From positions 10,816,376 through 10,880,375 of the forward strand of contig CM063244.1 of assembly GCA_032158295.1 (NCBI GenBank): a stretch of DNA of 64,000 bases, in the 5' to 3' direction. The notes below the pieces were generated by a model. It saw only the letters and a program-made list of their open reading frames with translations. It made no database searches and had not been told where the DNA came from. Source of the DNA: Pycnopodia helianthoides (lineage: Eukaryota; Echinodermata; Asteroidea; Forcipulatida; Asteriidae). A program made the position numbers and the translations under genes. Of this stretch, positions 33,692 through 45,819 are shown piece after piece; the stretch's first letter is position 1; each line of letters opens with the position of its first letter.

Positions 33692-36600
33692 TCAAGCCAT
33701 GCTTGAGTTGACATCAACGGGTAATCCTGCACCTTCCTTTTGTGTTGTGTCGGCTTTTCCCGCTGAAATGACGCACAAACTGTCTTCCTTGGAGGAATGT
33801 TCCTCCACGTCACACCCTCGCACCGAGACGTCATCACCGCTCAGGACCTCACCGGTCGGAACGTAAGCAGGATTCGAAAAGCCACAGTCGGCGTCATTTT
33901 GTGGGACGGTGCCACTGAGTTCTGGATCGCACCGGTTGGTTGAAGAGTCAGCAGGTTGTAGCCAGTTCTCTTGTGGCGACGTCATCTCTTTATACCTTTG
34001 CCTTCTTTTCTGGTTCGCGTAGATGGCAAAGGTCAGCATGGACGCAATAACTAAAGCGCCCCCACCGATGAAGAAAGCGGCATCATAGCTATGCAGGTTG
34101 TCGTAAATTAAACCTTACAAAAGAGAGAAACATATTTTGAAAGTTTGTGTATCTTTTAAAACTTTAACAATGTTTTCTTTTCGAGATATCTACATTTTCC
34201 TCAAAAATTAATTGTCAACAATGTTCCGGCAAATTTTCATATTATTGACGCTCGTGTTTGAGGATACTCACCTGAGACTAAAACTCCAGTGATGTCACCG
34301 ATACCCCAGAAAAAAAGCTGAGTTCCAAACGCTCCGGCGGTATCCGTTGATCGCACGTGCAGGCGGACATTGACAGTGAGGAGCGTTCCTGCCATTCCGG
34401 TCCCCATTCCCATCGGTAAAGAAATGATTGCCAACGGAACAAAAGTCACAAAAGCCGGAGTGAGGGCGACCAGTCCACCGAAAAAGAACATAGCTAAAAT
34501 GTACGCCATCTCCGCTGTGATGTATTTCTTGTCGATGAACCAGCCGTGGGTGACCCTACCAATGGTGCTCCCGACCCCTATCAGGGATAGCAGGAGCGAT
34601 GCTAGTTTAAGTTCTAAGCCGACTGATTCTGCCCGAGCTACGATATAGACCAAGCCGAGCTTCCCGAAGCCGTGGCAGACAGCTATAAACAGAAAAGTGA
34701 TAAACTCTATGTTATGGGAGAGTCGTCTAAGGCCATATGTCTCCAGCATGAAGTATTTAAATTCAGAGAGGTGGCGTTTGACATAGCCAAATACAGACGA
34801 AGTTTGGGCATCAGAAATGGCCGATTCGCGAACAGTCAGACCATCTGCTTTCTCTTCGAGAGAGTTGTTCAATTTGCAATTATCTGATGTAAAGGTTGAA
34901 TTTGTCAACCTCGAGTCCACTCCATTATTCTCCGGAGAGATGTTCCCATTCACTCCATCTGCATCTTTCGTCGTCAAGGTGGTGCTATGGTCGACAGTCT
35001 CTCCTTTTGGAAAACGGTTTTTCTTCATCTTTCTAGACGTTGGCCCAATTGGTCTTATGAGCGCGCCAGCTGCTACAATATGCAAACTTACTCCCGCTAT
35101 AATGAGCATAGATCCTCGCCAGCCGTACAGGTCGATCAGGTGTGTGTACAGCGGGGGGAGCGCTAGTTGCCCCATGCTGGTACCAGCCGTTGCCAACCCA
35201 AAGGCGAAGGTGAACCTCTTCTTGAAGTAGCTTGTGAGGGATTGGAAGGAAGACGCTCTCGTCAAACTAGAGCCGAATGCTAGGATGAAACAGATTCACA
35301 TTGACAATGTTACTAGTTACGCAAAGATTTTTGTCGCTGTAAACATCAACCTCAAGGGTTATAAAGAGTTACCATCAACATTCATACGGAGCTTCACCAG
35401 TGTCACGCCACCATGCCAATAATTTACATGTTGGCTTGCCACTCGCCAAGGCAATTTTCGCAATAACTAGACTTACCTTGACATTGTTCATCATGCCAAG
35501 GCGATTGACTGAACCTATAAAAAGTCAACTTTCCTCCTTAAAACGTCTTGGTGAGATAACTAATTATGGTAAATCGAGTTGGTAATAGTAAGATAGCTTG
35601 GCCTCGTATCCGTATGGATTAATTTGTATGGCACACCCGGGAGCTCCGTACTCAATAAAAATAAAATAAAAAACACACAAAAACGCAAGTTGAAAATAGT
35701 TGGACAAACGGGAAATGGACTAAGGCCGTGAGAATTGGCGGCTACGGCTACTCTACGGCTGGATTGTTGCGTCTTCATGTGTTGAAATATAGGACGTCAA
35801 TAGCAACCCCCTTAGCAACATTCGTAGCCGTAGCTTCCAATTCGGATACGGCCTAACACTCAGAAAGGTGATTTATTAATACAAGATTCAGACTAAAGTT
35901 CAATAGTTCATCACTGACCTGCAACGAACCCATTGCTGAGTATTAGGACTCCAACAGAAGGAGAGGTAGCGGCCATTAGGTTACCCCCCACAAACATAAC
36001 TCCGCCCACCATCATGGCCGCGCGAGGTCCGAATTTGGTGCACAGCGCCCCCGATACCGGACCTGTATAGAATTGAACCAAACAAGTCAGAGTAGGCCCT
36101 ATTACGAAAAAAATAGGATAACACAATAGAACGGTTCAATAATTTAAAATATCACTTTATTTCAAAATCAAGTTGCCTATAGTATTAAAATAATGACAAC
36201 TTGTGATGAAATGTTTTTTCGTGAGAAATGTGTCAGGAAACAAAAGACCGGCAAAGATGTGGATGGGTTTTTGGAGCAAATCCCCTCAACATTTTCTGTT
36301 TAGGAGAAATAAAGGATCGTAAAACCGCCCCATTCAGATAATTTAATCCTAATGAGGTTGAGTAGCTGTTGCACACAGTAGGTTTATGCATTTTTTGTTT
36401 ATTGTACTCTGCCCAGTTTACAAGAATGAAAACACAACGAACAAGAAAATACAGTTGACACACAATAGAAGAATGAAGGTGAACTAAAAAAAACATTGAC
36501 TTACTGAATAATCCTCGCATCAGAGAATGTGTGGACACAACGAATCCAACTGTTGCTGCGTTTGAATCATAGTACTCCATCCACACGTTTAGATACACAC

Positions 36601-37081
36601 TAAATGATGTCGCAGAACCAAGGGCAGCGACATTCACCGCGAGGACACCGACTAGTACGACCCAGGCCCAGCCCGTGTCCGTCCGGGGCTGGAGGGTTGT
36701 CTTCTCCGGTGCGCCAGTCGGTGTACCAGAGGAAGCTGTTGTGTGATTGGAATCCGTAGTTGTGTTGTCTTTCGGTTGCTTTAAATCAAAACTTGGATAT
36801 GAGTTGGCTGCAATGGCTTGTTGTAGCCCCTCTTGTCTAGTATTGTCGGATTGGACGGACGAGGCATCTGGGGTGACCGTGGATTTGCCGAAGTTGGCGT
36901 TCGATAGGGTCGTTTGCTGCTGCAGGTTGTCTACCCTTACTGCGGTGTTATTTGCTGGAACAACCTCCGTGCCGTCGAAGTTGGCGTCCATTTCGGCCGT
37001 CTCCCAACAACGAGGGATGTCCAGTTTGTTGGCAGCCGGGGTTGCCGAAATGGCCATGGAGTCACTTGGGTTGTTTTCCAT
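33692..37081 (-). CDS. MCT-like transporter D (SLC16 family), intact
   Basis: Monocarboxylate-type transporter, plasma membrane by family; substrate unknown. Exons 36505-37081, 35919-36062, 34272-35279 and 33692-34113 join in frame to 716 residues, TGA at 33692-33694. The N-terminal cytoplasmic part is long (about 134 residues, Thr/Ser/Asn-rich) before the TM1 signature DTGWAW at residues 135-140. Exon 2 gives GPVSGALCTKFGPRA. Exon 3 carries YFKKRFTFAFGLATAG, the loop YGLRRLSHN and GWFIDKKYITAEM. Exon 4 begins GLIYDNLHSYDAAFF, encodes the last TM, and ends in a ~110-residue tail with GFSNPAYV (residues 654-661; 33860-33883) followed by TGEVLSGDDVSV. That motif recurs in gene E. A Harbinger-like MITE sits in intron 2. 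Same strand, exon plan and phases as its four neighbours indicate tandem duplication. Confidence 0.92.
35721..35856. mobile_element. Harbinger-like MITE with TAA target duplication
   Basis: The element is 35724-35853 (130 bp) flanked by TAA at 35721-35723 and 35854-35856. Terminal repeats are GGCCGTGAGAATTGGCGGCT and, inverted, GGCCGTATCCGAATTGGAAG. It lies in intron 2 of MCT gene D. Degenerate relatives are at about 6151-6215 and about 38062-38175. Confidence 0.8.
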
Positions 37082-40000
37082 AGTCGGATTGCTCCATTAA
37101 AATTTTTACCAGATTGTCACATGTACAATTTATTACTTTGGGTAGAATAGAGATGGACTTTGCAACATGACCTGCCCTGCGAATCTCATTACTCAAAATC
37201 GTGTAACATGACGAAGCAGAATTCATATAAATTATTACAATTTTGATCTCTGACATGTTGTAATCAGAACGCAATTCTAACCGTCTTTGCACAAATCGTG
37301 CACATGACGAAGCAGACTTAACTAATACCTGAAAGAACTTTTTTTGTACGCGTCAGGTTTTAATCAGATGTTACAGTTTTTTTTATCAGATGTTACATGC
37401 AACCTGAAAGCAGTTCCAACCTTTGGCCATTTTTGTATTTTCGTAAACGTAGTTAAACAGTGCTTTGTCATTGTTTTGGTTATTTTTCAACTGTAATGGT
37501 AACAAAATAATTGCAGCTTTTTATGAGATAATTTGGGACGAATAAGATAAATATACATTTTTCCTTAATTTGTTTTATTAACGGTTTTGATAATCTTCAG
37601 AAGATGCATGTCTTAATTTTAACAAGAAAATTATGTGCTGAAAACTGCCTACTGTTAATAGGAAACTGGTTCCGACATGACCTTGTTCACCTTAAGCGAA
37701 TAATTGGCGCTTACGATGGAACAATATCAGGTAACAGGTTGCCTTACTAAACGTATTTCACAGCATCAATCAAGAAGTTTTCGCCTCGTGTGCATGATAA
37801 CACGTCAAGTTACTAGCTCCCTGGCTTACACATAAGCAACATGGACCTCTTGCGACGTTGTTGGGGCGCTGAGGTCACGCGCACGCCACAAGAGCAGCTT
37901 TCGTCCAATGAGCTGCCTCCTTTTGCCTCAGTGAGGGCGCTGTTCGAGAGTGTGACGTCATATGCAAGGGGCCATTTCTGTAGAGAATGGCAACAGTGGG
38001 TGCAACAATCCACGGTAAGCAGAGCTGTGACATTGGGACCTGATAAAAAATGTAATCGGGCTGAGGCCGTGTCCGATTTAGCTACTGCGTTTTCGGCTTG
38101 ATCGTCACGTGGACATGCGTTGAAGCACAGGCTGCCTGTAGCAATACCCTTAGCAACAACTGCAGCCGTAGCCACAAAGCAGAAATACACAGGGAACCAG
38201 TAACAAGTGATATACAGAATGATTATGGCATCTTGGCTGGTTACCCATTTCTGCTACAGCAATGTGCTTATCATAAATAGTGCGTGCTCTTCGTCGGCAT
38301 CAAAATTTCATAAAGTTGTCTGGCATAAAATACTTGCTCAACTAAATTATTTGCTACACGTAAATTGGCAGGAAACCAGCAAGAAGCAGTGTATATTGCA
38401 TGTTTGTTTTGGCTGATAACCGGCTGTTGCTATGCAAAACTTGTTCGTACAGAGCCACTGTTTTTTGTTTCATATATGCTTTATGAAATTGGACCCAGCG
38501 GCCTGATATTGAACTCGGGCTAAATTTTTCGGACTTTAGACATAATCATCATTAAATGTTGTATTTTTCTAAAGCAGGGTTATTTTTGCCCTTCCTTATC
38601 ATTTCCGATCATTGCACACTGAATTGAATAAGCATATGGCGCAATCACTAGGCAGTCAGGAACACCTGGGAGGGAAAATAGCTGCCTACCGACTTTATTC
38701 GCTAAGTAATCATTCGCTGTGAACCAGTCAGAAACAAACACATCACACAACACTTTGAAGAAACTTCAACGTTCTGTTAAACACGCCAGCAGAATCATAG
38801 GTGCTGACATGGAAAGCCTTCAGAAGTTGGTAGATATAGCTTTATGACAAATTATACCTTATGCACATGACGTCATTTGAGTAGGGCGCCCTCGCCAAGA
38901 GGTCAAAAGGAGGCTGTTCATTGGCCCATCAAGTGCGCTGCGCGTACAAATCGGTGCGTTTCTATTGTTTCCTCATCGGTTTACCTCTAAGATGGCGGAT
39001 GGATGACGTCAATGCATCAGGTCCATTGTATTAGGTCTGACAGAACACATCCTCTACCTTTATTGAATGTAAACAAAAGATCAAGTAAAACTCAACAACT
39101 AGGCCTTAAAACAAACAGGCTTTAAAAACTCCTTCCTTACGCAGTGCCATCCATAGTTTTAACAGTAGTTTTATCAGAACTTTTTAAAACCTATAGTCTA
39201 GTCTGTTTTTGTAATGTTTTTTTTTTTTTTTTAACTCTCTCTCTTTTACTTGTGTGTGAAAAATTGTGTAATAGCGATGTACTTTAAAAAAATTGTTTTA
39301 ATGAATTTTTGTTAGATGTCTTTTTCCTGCTTAGTTTTTATCTTTACAATTTGACATTTAGTCAATATGGTGAAGATCTTATAGTAAAAAAAACCCTCAC
39401 GTATTGAAATTGTAGCAAAGCAAAATTCAGCAGGATCCACAATTGGTTATTTAACATGACGTTCGTTCTCAGGTTTTACAAAAGGAAACCAAAGTATCAC
39501 TCAGTTTGTTGACGTTTACTGTATGTTATTCTATTTATTTGTCTGTGGGGTTCATCAAGAAACGTTTATGCACCTTAATTGAGACCATGTGTCAATCAAT
39601 GCAAATTGGCTTCTCCTTTTTATTGTAAAACATGACTACTGGAACAAATAAAAACATACACTTCATAGTGCATACATTGACTTCTTCGCATACTGTGACA
39701 CCGACAATTACAAAATTATCAATTTCAGTGATAAAGAAAAACAGTGAAAAGTTAATGTCAAATTAAAGGCAGTGGGTACTGAAAATATTTCTTAAAATTC
39801 ATCCGTTTCTGTCAAAACTCAGACATCTAACATTTTCATAACTTAAAACAGATATATCACAAAGTGTTTTTTAGAAAACGGTTAAAATATGTTTTCAAAT
39901 TTCACTTAAATCATTACTAAATGCATTTACTTAAAAGTTTGTTTATATTTTGTTGTATATATATTTTTATATAGGGTTCAATTCCCTTAAAAGCTTACAG

Positions 40001-41413
40001 CAGTTTACCACAACAACAACAACAACAATACCGATACAATACGTTAATCTTATAAAATTGCATGCAATGTTTTCATCTAACATTTTCTTAACTTAAACAG
40101 ATAAAGTGTTTTTTAGAAAACGGCTAAAAATGTTTTCACATTTCACTTAAATCATTACTAAATGCATTTACTAAAAGTTTGTTTATATTTGTTTATAATT
40201 ATTTTTTGTTTACATAGGGTTCAATTCCCTAAAAGCTTACAGCAGTTTACCACAACACAACAACAACAATACCGATACAATGCGTTAATCTTATCAAATT
40301 GCATGCAATGTTTCCATCTAACATTTTCATAACTTAAACAGAAGTGTTTTTTAGAAAACGGCTAAAAATGTTTTCACATTTCACCTAAATCATTACTAAA
40401 TGCATTTACTAAAAGTTTGTTTATATTTGTTTATATTTTTTGTTTACATAGGGTTCAATTCCCTAAAAGCTTACAGCAGTTTACCACAACAACAACAATA
40501 CCGATACAATGCGTTAATCTTATCAAATTGCATACAATGTTTCCAAAGGGACAAAAGTTGCACAATGCTGAAGTAATTTAATACCCTTTTTTATCAACAA
40601 GTCAATAATCATCGAGTTACGAATAAAAATACATTAACTTTTCACACACAAAATGTGGCCTTTGGCCGACCCACCTTTTATGACTAAGTCGCCAAAAAGT
40701 AGACGGTAAACATGCAGTGTTTTATTAATTTATGGCTATTTTGCTGTGTGTTTGTATTTATTTATCTTTCAAAGATACACACAAAGGGTATAGAATTAAA
40801 AAAGATTTACATTATCTGAAATGACACAAAACACAAGGTCGTCTTGTTTAAAATATAAAGGTTTTCAGAGGAAAGAGAAAAACCTTTTGGAGAGTTTTCT
40901 CTGCTTTAAACTTCAAAACACAATTTTCACTAAACGTATTATATAATTGCGGTTTAAAAAAACTTATAGGTGTATTACACACTTAAAACCAAACTTTTAA
41001 AATGTTGTATATGAAAAAAGGTAAAAGTTTGGAGAAATTTCAGCGATTAAGTTGAAAAATAAAGCACACACACCAACAAACAGCTCTGTGTTGCACTCAC
41101 TCTGTGGATATTCGTTCATTCAACACTGTAAACGAACACTATGTGGACGTGTGTAAGTCCACATAGTGTTTCAAGCCCATACATTACGCGGACCTCTTTT
41201 GTTCACAGGTCAACACTTCGTATGTAGCGTTGAAACACAAAGTCCCCCAAATCCCCGAACCCGCCCACACTGATATCCAGTTTACATTTTGCACGAGGGA
41301 TTAAAAGTTAAATTATAGTTCGTTATAGTGAAGGTAGTTACAGGTTTTGTTTTTTTCCCCAAGTTGTAGACTTTTTGAGAAGTGAATTCTAGTCAGTCTT
41401 CAAAAAAAAGGTT
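37082..41413. other. Spacer between MCT genes E and D, repeats only
   Basis: No gene is seen. The part nearest 41413 probably includes 3' untranslated sequence of MCT gene E. The stretch includes a degenerate GGCCGT-type MITE relative (about 38062-38175), a T run near 39218-39232 and a ~245-bp tandem array at 39823-40555. A short palindrome, ACACTATGTGGAC...GTCCACATAGTGT, lies at about 41138-41170. Confidence 0.55.
39823..40555. repeat. Tandem array, period about 245 bp, three units
   Basis: CATCTAACATTTTC recurs at 39823, 40074 and 40315. Shared blocks include AAGTGTTTTTTAGAAAACGG, GGGTTCAATTCCCT and a CAA-repeat stretch of variable length. It is unrelated in sequence to the ~240-bp array near 18 kb. 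Confidence 0.85.
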
Positions 41414-44339
41414 CTAGTCTTCATCGAGGGAGTGGCTAGCGTGCGATGCAGGATCTGGAGAAACAGTCGCCGTGTCGTCACAACTGTCGATGTCATCCGG
41501 TGTTCGACACAGGTAGTCATCGTCATCAAAACCAGTGGGAATGACATCAAAGCCCGGATTCTCAAATCCACTATCGAGTTCGATGTCTAGAGAGCCATCC
41601 TGTGATAAATTGGCCTCCTGCTCTGCAACATCAAAGGCGGGATTTTCGAAGCCTCTTTCCACGGCCTCCTGTCCAAAACTGGATGTCGATCCAAGTACGA
41701 CGTCAGACGATGATGATTGGCTGCTGATCGCGTCATCACTACGGTCGACGACATCTGCGCTGGTGACGTTGTACTCCTCCGACCGGGCCATCACGAATAA
41801 AGACTCGTCGATCACAAAAGCGGGGTTTTCGAAACCGTCGTCCTCTTCCGAGGTGTAATAGTACTCCACGTCTTCGTCGGAGTGATCATCCAGGTCTTCC
41901 ATGTCGACTCTGAAATCTTGGCCGTCAGTTATGTCGACAGATCCGTGCGTGATGGTCATGGGATTCTCGATGCCACCCATTTCTCCAGCTTTAGCCTTAT
42001 GCCCAAACTTGGGTCTGCGGAAGTACTTCTTTCTCTTCTTCTTCTTCTTCTTGTCGACACTGGGCTGGATTCTGTCGACGTCTTGCAAGACCTCATCACC
42101 GGTCAAGATCTCATCATCAGTCGACACGTACATAGGATTCCGTTTAGCGACATGCCCAACTATTGGGAAATCATATTCGTCATTCTTCTTTTCTTCTGGT
42201 TCCGGCAGGACGGAATAAAACTTGGCCGAGGGGAGGGCACGTCTCTTCTTGCGCTTCTGGAGAATGTAGATGACCACGGCGAGCAGAGACGCTAACAGAA
42301 GCACGCCCCCGCCGGCGTAGAAGGCCATATCATAGCTACGAGTTAAGTCGTAAATTACACCTGAATCGTAAAAGGCAAATCGACACAAAAAATTATCGGT
42401 TTGAATTTATAAAACAAACCTACTGTTGCGATTTTATTTGGTTGATATTTAAATGGTACCTTTTGTTGGTCGTGATAAGTTTGGTATGGTTGGTCGGCTC
42501 CATGGAAAACGTAACTAAGATTACGATGGTGTATTAAAGAGGGGTAGACCAACCTCGTCCCCAGGGTGTGTCGAGCAGTACCAGGTTGACCGCTCTTTCA
42601 CCCTGGTATTGGATCATTTGCACATCCAAAAATTGTTGATACGTTTGCAAATTAGAACAGTCTGGCTGCTTTTCGAAATTAACATCTTCGTCATGGCCTC
42701 GTGGTCCGGTACCAGATTTAATAGCCTGTTTGTACATTGGTTGCCGGCCGGCTGTTTTGACAAAGGTTAACATTTGGTTTTGTCCAATCAGGGTCCAAGT
42801 AAGGAGTTTCCCTCCCAGGGTTTACTATTGTAAACATGGTTGGAAATACAGTAAATTATGGGGACGAGGTTGGGAGTAGACTTACCCGCTACTAGTGTGC
42901 CGACTATGTCTCCAACTCCCCAGAATAGCAACAGCAAACCCAATGCCCCTGCTCCATCCGATACCTGCACAAGGAGCCGCACGATGACCATGACGAGGGA
43001 GGCAGCCGTCCCCGCGGACAAGCCAGTCAATGCGGCAAGCACGGCAAGCGGGAGGAAGGTCGTGAAGATTGGCATTGCGGCTACGGACACGCTAAACAGC
43101 GCCATCATCCAGACGTAGCCCATCTCGGCCGTGATGTACTTCTTGTCGATGAACCAACCGTGGCTGATTCGACCGACGACGCTCCCCGCACCGATCATGG
43201 ACAGCAAGAAAGACGAGATCTCGGGGTCGACTCCTACCGACTCGGCACGAGCGATAATGTACAAGATACCGAGTTTACCGAAGCCGTGACAGAAAGCCGC
43301 AGCTAGAAGAAGAATAAAGCGCTTGTTATGGGCTAGACGTCGCAACCCGTAGTTGTCCAACAGGAAGTATTTTACCCGGGCATAAGTCACTTGCAAGAAC
43401 CCCAGAGGGGTTTTTGGTCTGGAGAAGAAGACGGACCCGTGGAGGCTCATCCGGTCCAGATCCTCCTCCGCAACGTTAACCATGAACGGATCCATAGCAG
43501 AGTTATGTAACTGGGGGAAATCGTCCGGTGATGTTTCGTCCAAATCCGGAAATTCCTCCGGGATGATCATGGCGAATCCCTTTCCGCTCCCCATGTACTC
43601 GTCCTCCCCAAGAACCAATGTACTTTGCATGTGTGCAGTTGGTTGCTCAATCCCCACACCATTTGCCATGTGAGACACTGTCCCATTCATGTTTGCTTTT
43701 TCCTTTTCCCTGGATGATGTATCATTATGGTTTTGTCCAACAGCAGACGCATTTGCCGTCTTCTTCTTCTTCTTCTTTTTCTGTTTTTTACCATTTGGAC
43801 GCATGAGGGCGCCTCCAGCCAGAATATGGAGACATATGGCGGCTGCAATGAGCACCGTACTCCTCCACCCGTACATATCATTAAACCACGTGTACATAGG
43901 AGCAAGGAAGAGCTGGCCCAAGCTGATGCCCGCCGAAGATAGGCCAGCAGCCAGGGCAAATTTGTCTTTGAAATACATCCCTAAGGCTTGAAAGGACGAC
44001 ACAAAAGCCATGCTTGTACCTAGAGCTGGAAAACACAAATCAAAACGGTGTCCAGTAAATAAACTAAAGGTATTATACACGATCGGTAAGGATACAAAAC
44101 ACAACTGTTTTATATTAGTCTAAAAGCTGTTACTTCTTATGAAGTTCATGCTAAAACCATTTTTTCTGTAGTACAACGCATGAATTGAAGTTTTTTATAA
44201 CCTTGAAACCTTGAAGATAAAGCACTTTTCGAAAACTCAATTTTAAAGTTTCCAAACACTTTGAGGCATAATTTTTCATAAAAAAGTCATAAGCTCAAGT
44301 AGGTTCGTGTACTTTACTTGATGTTTGTAACGTTGCATT

Positions 44340-44378
<39 letters not shown>

Positions 44379-45819
44379 TTTTTTACTTTAGCCTGTTTTT
44401 CGAGGGCGGGATGTAGAGTAAAGCTACCTGCGGGAAATCCGCGTCACCTTTAAATAAAAAACGCAAATTCAATTTTTGTAAGCGAGTGATTTTTTAAAAA
44501 TTTTGCTGGCATTTCCCCCCACACTTGACCTTCGACTATCAGATCAAATATGCAACTTGCGTTTTAAACAACTGCAAAGCAACATGTATTGCACAATGTG
44601 AAATCAACGTTAACCACCAAATGCCTTTGTACAGAAATGTCATGAAACGCTTTACGAGAATTTGTAATAATATAACATCCTTTTTTTAGTTACCCAATTG
44701 TCTTAACAAAACAATAATTAAACAAAATTCTTCTCTTTGATTTTTCTGACTCCAGGCAAACAACCAAAAACTTCAGTTTACTCCTGTATATATTATTATT
44801 TAGGAAGTATTGAATATTTTTTTTGCAGTGGAGGTGCTACAGTGTTGTATCAATGAAGCTAGCAATAAAAATGTAAAACTAACACATCAACTCCTTATAT
44901 GTTTGGCTACACCAAGTCAGGATGCTAGTCTTTGACAATTAGCAAAAGTATATCATGCCTTTAACTGATAATTCTAGTATAAAAAGAAAGGACCCGAGTG
45001 TTTGGTATTCTACCTGGGTTACTTTGTGCCCGATATCAAATCAGTTTTTGGTGTTAAGTTTGAGGGTTTCTCACTGGGTTGACAAAATGTCTGACTCACC
45101 GGTTACCACGCCATTGGAGACTACCAGGAAGGTTATTGAAGGGGAGAGAGCGGACATTATAATGCCAACTACTGCTATAACTCCACCCACAGTGATCACT
45201 TTTCGTGGACCATACTTGTTGCACAGAGCGCTTGAAACGGGACCTGGAATAACGAACATGTTAAAAATGATTTAATAATGATGAAAATCTGTGATATTAA
45301 ACTTGATAACGAGGCTTTCTCGTCGATGAGTTTGCCTGATCGACAATGCCCTGCAACCATCTCTAGTTGTTGTAGCTGCCTTAACAACGAGCTCAGAAAA
45401 AGAAAGTGACAAAAATGAACACTTAATTCAGAATGACAAGCTTTGCTGCAATATTTGTTGAGCTGCAAATAGAGTGAAACATTTATCTTAAGCTATACGA
45501 AAAGAAAAAGAAAAAAGAATGTGTTATTCTTACTTAAAACTCCCCTAAGGAGAGATCCAACCGAGATGACCCAGCTGGTACTCGCCGCAGTAACCTCAAA
45601 ATACTCCATCCAGATATTGAAGTAGATACCGAGGGAAGCAACGAAACCGATGGCGGTGAAATTGATCATGAATGCGCCGGCCAGCACCACCCAAGACCAG
45701 CCCGTGTCCATCTCCGGCCCCTCGTCTGTCTTCTCTTGTGCATCCCCCACAGCGGGGCTCACGGGCCCAGCCCTAGCTGAATACCGCGGTGGTGTGTCAG
45801 ATTCTGTACCTTCCTTCAT
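41414..45819 (-). CDS. MCT-like transporter E (SLC16 family), long NPx-rich tail, intact
   Basis: Monocarboxylate-type transporter of the SLC16 family; substrate unknown. Exons 45534-45819, 45100-45243, 42886-44025 and 41414-42360 join in frame to 838 residues. The TM1 signature DTGWSW is at 38-43, and exon 2 gives GPVSSALCNKYGPRK. Exon 3 carries YFKDKFALAAGLSSAG near residues 161-176 and a central loop with a run of lysines. YGLRRLAHN and GWFIDKKYITAEM follow. The last TM lies at about 536-558. The cytoplasmic tail is about 280 residues, acidic, and unusually long for this family. It holds RNPMYV (597), a basic KKKKKKRKK cluster, GIENPMTITH (653), and three GFENPxF motifs (699, 760, 788). 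These resemble FxNPxY/F signals bound by PTB-domain and clathrin adaptors; that role here is inference. Intron 2 holds an ATTT microsatellite. Confidence 0.93.
44336..44382. repeat. ATTT microsatellite
   Basis: About eleven uninterrupted TTTA units lie in intron 2 of MCT gene E. Confidence 0.95.

Noticed and set aside
37813..38190. Minus-strand 125-codon frame and overlapping plus frame
   Set aside because: No domain is visible and part of the region is a degenerate MITE relative.
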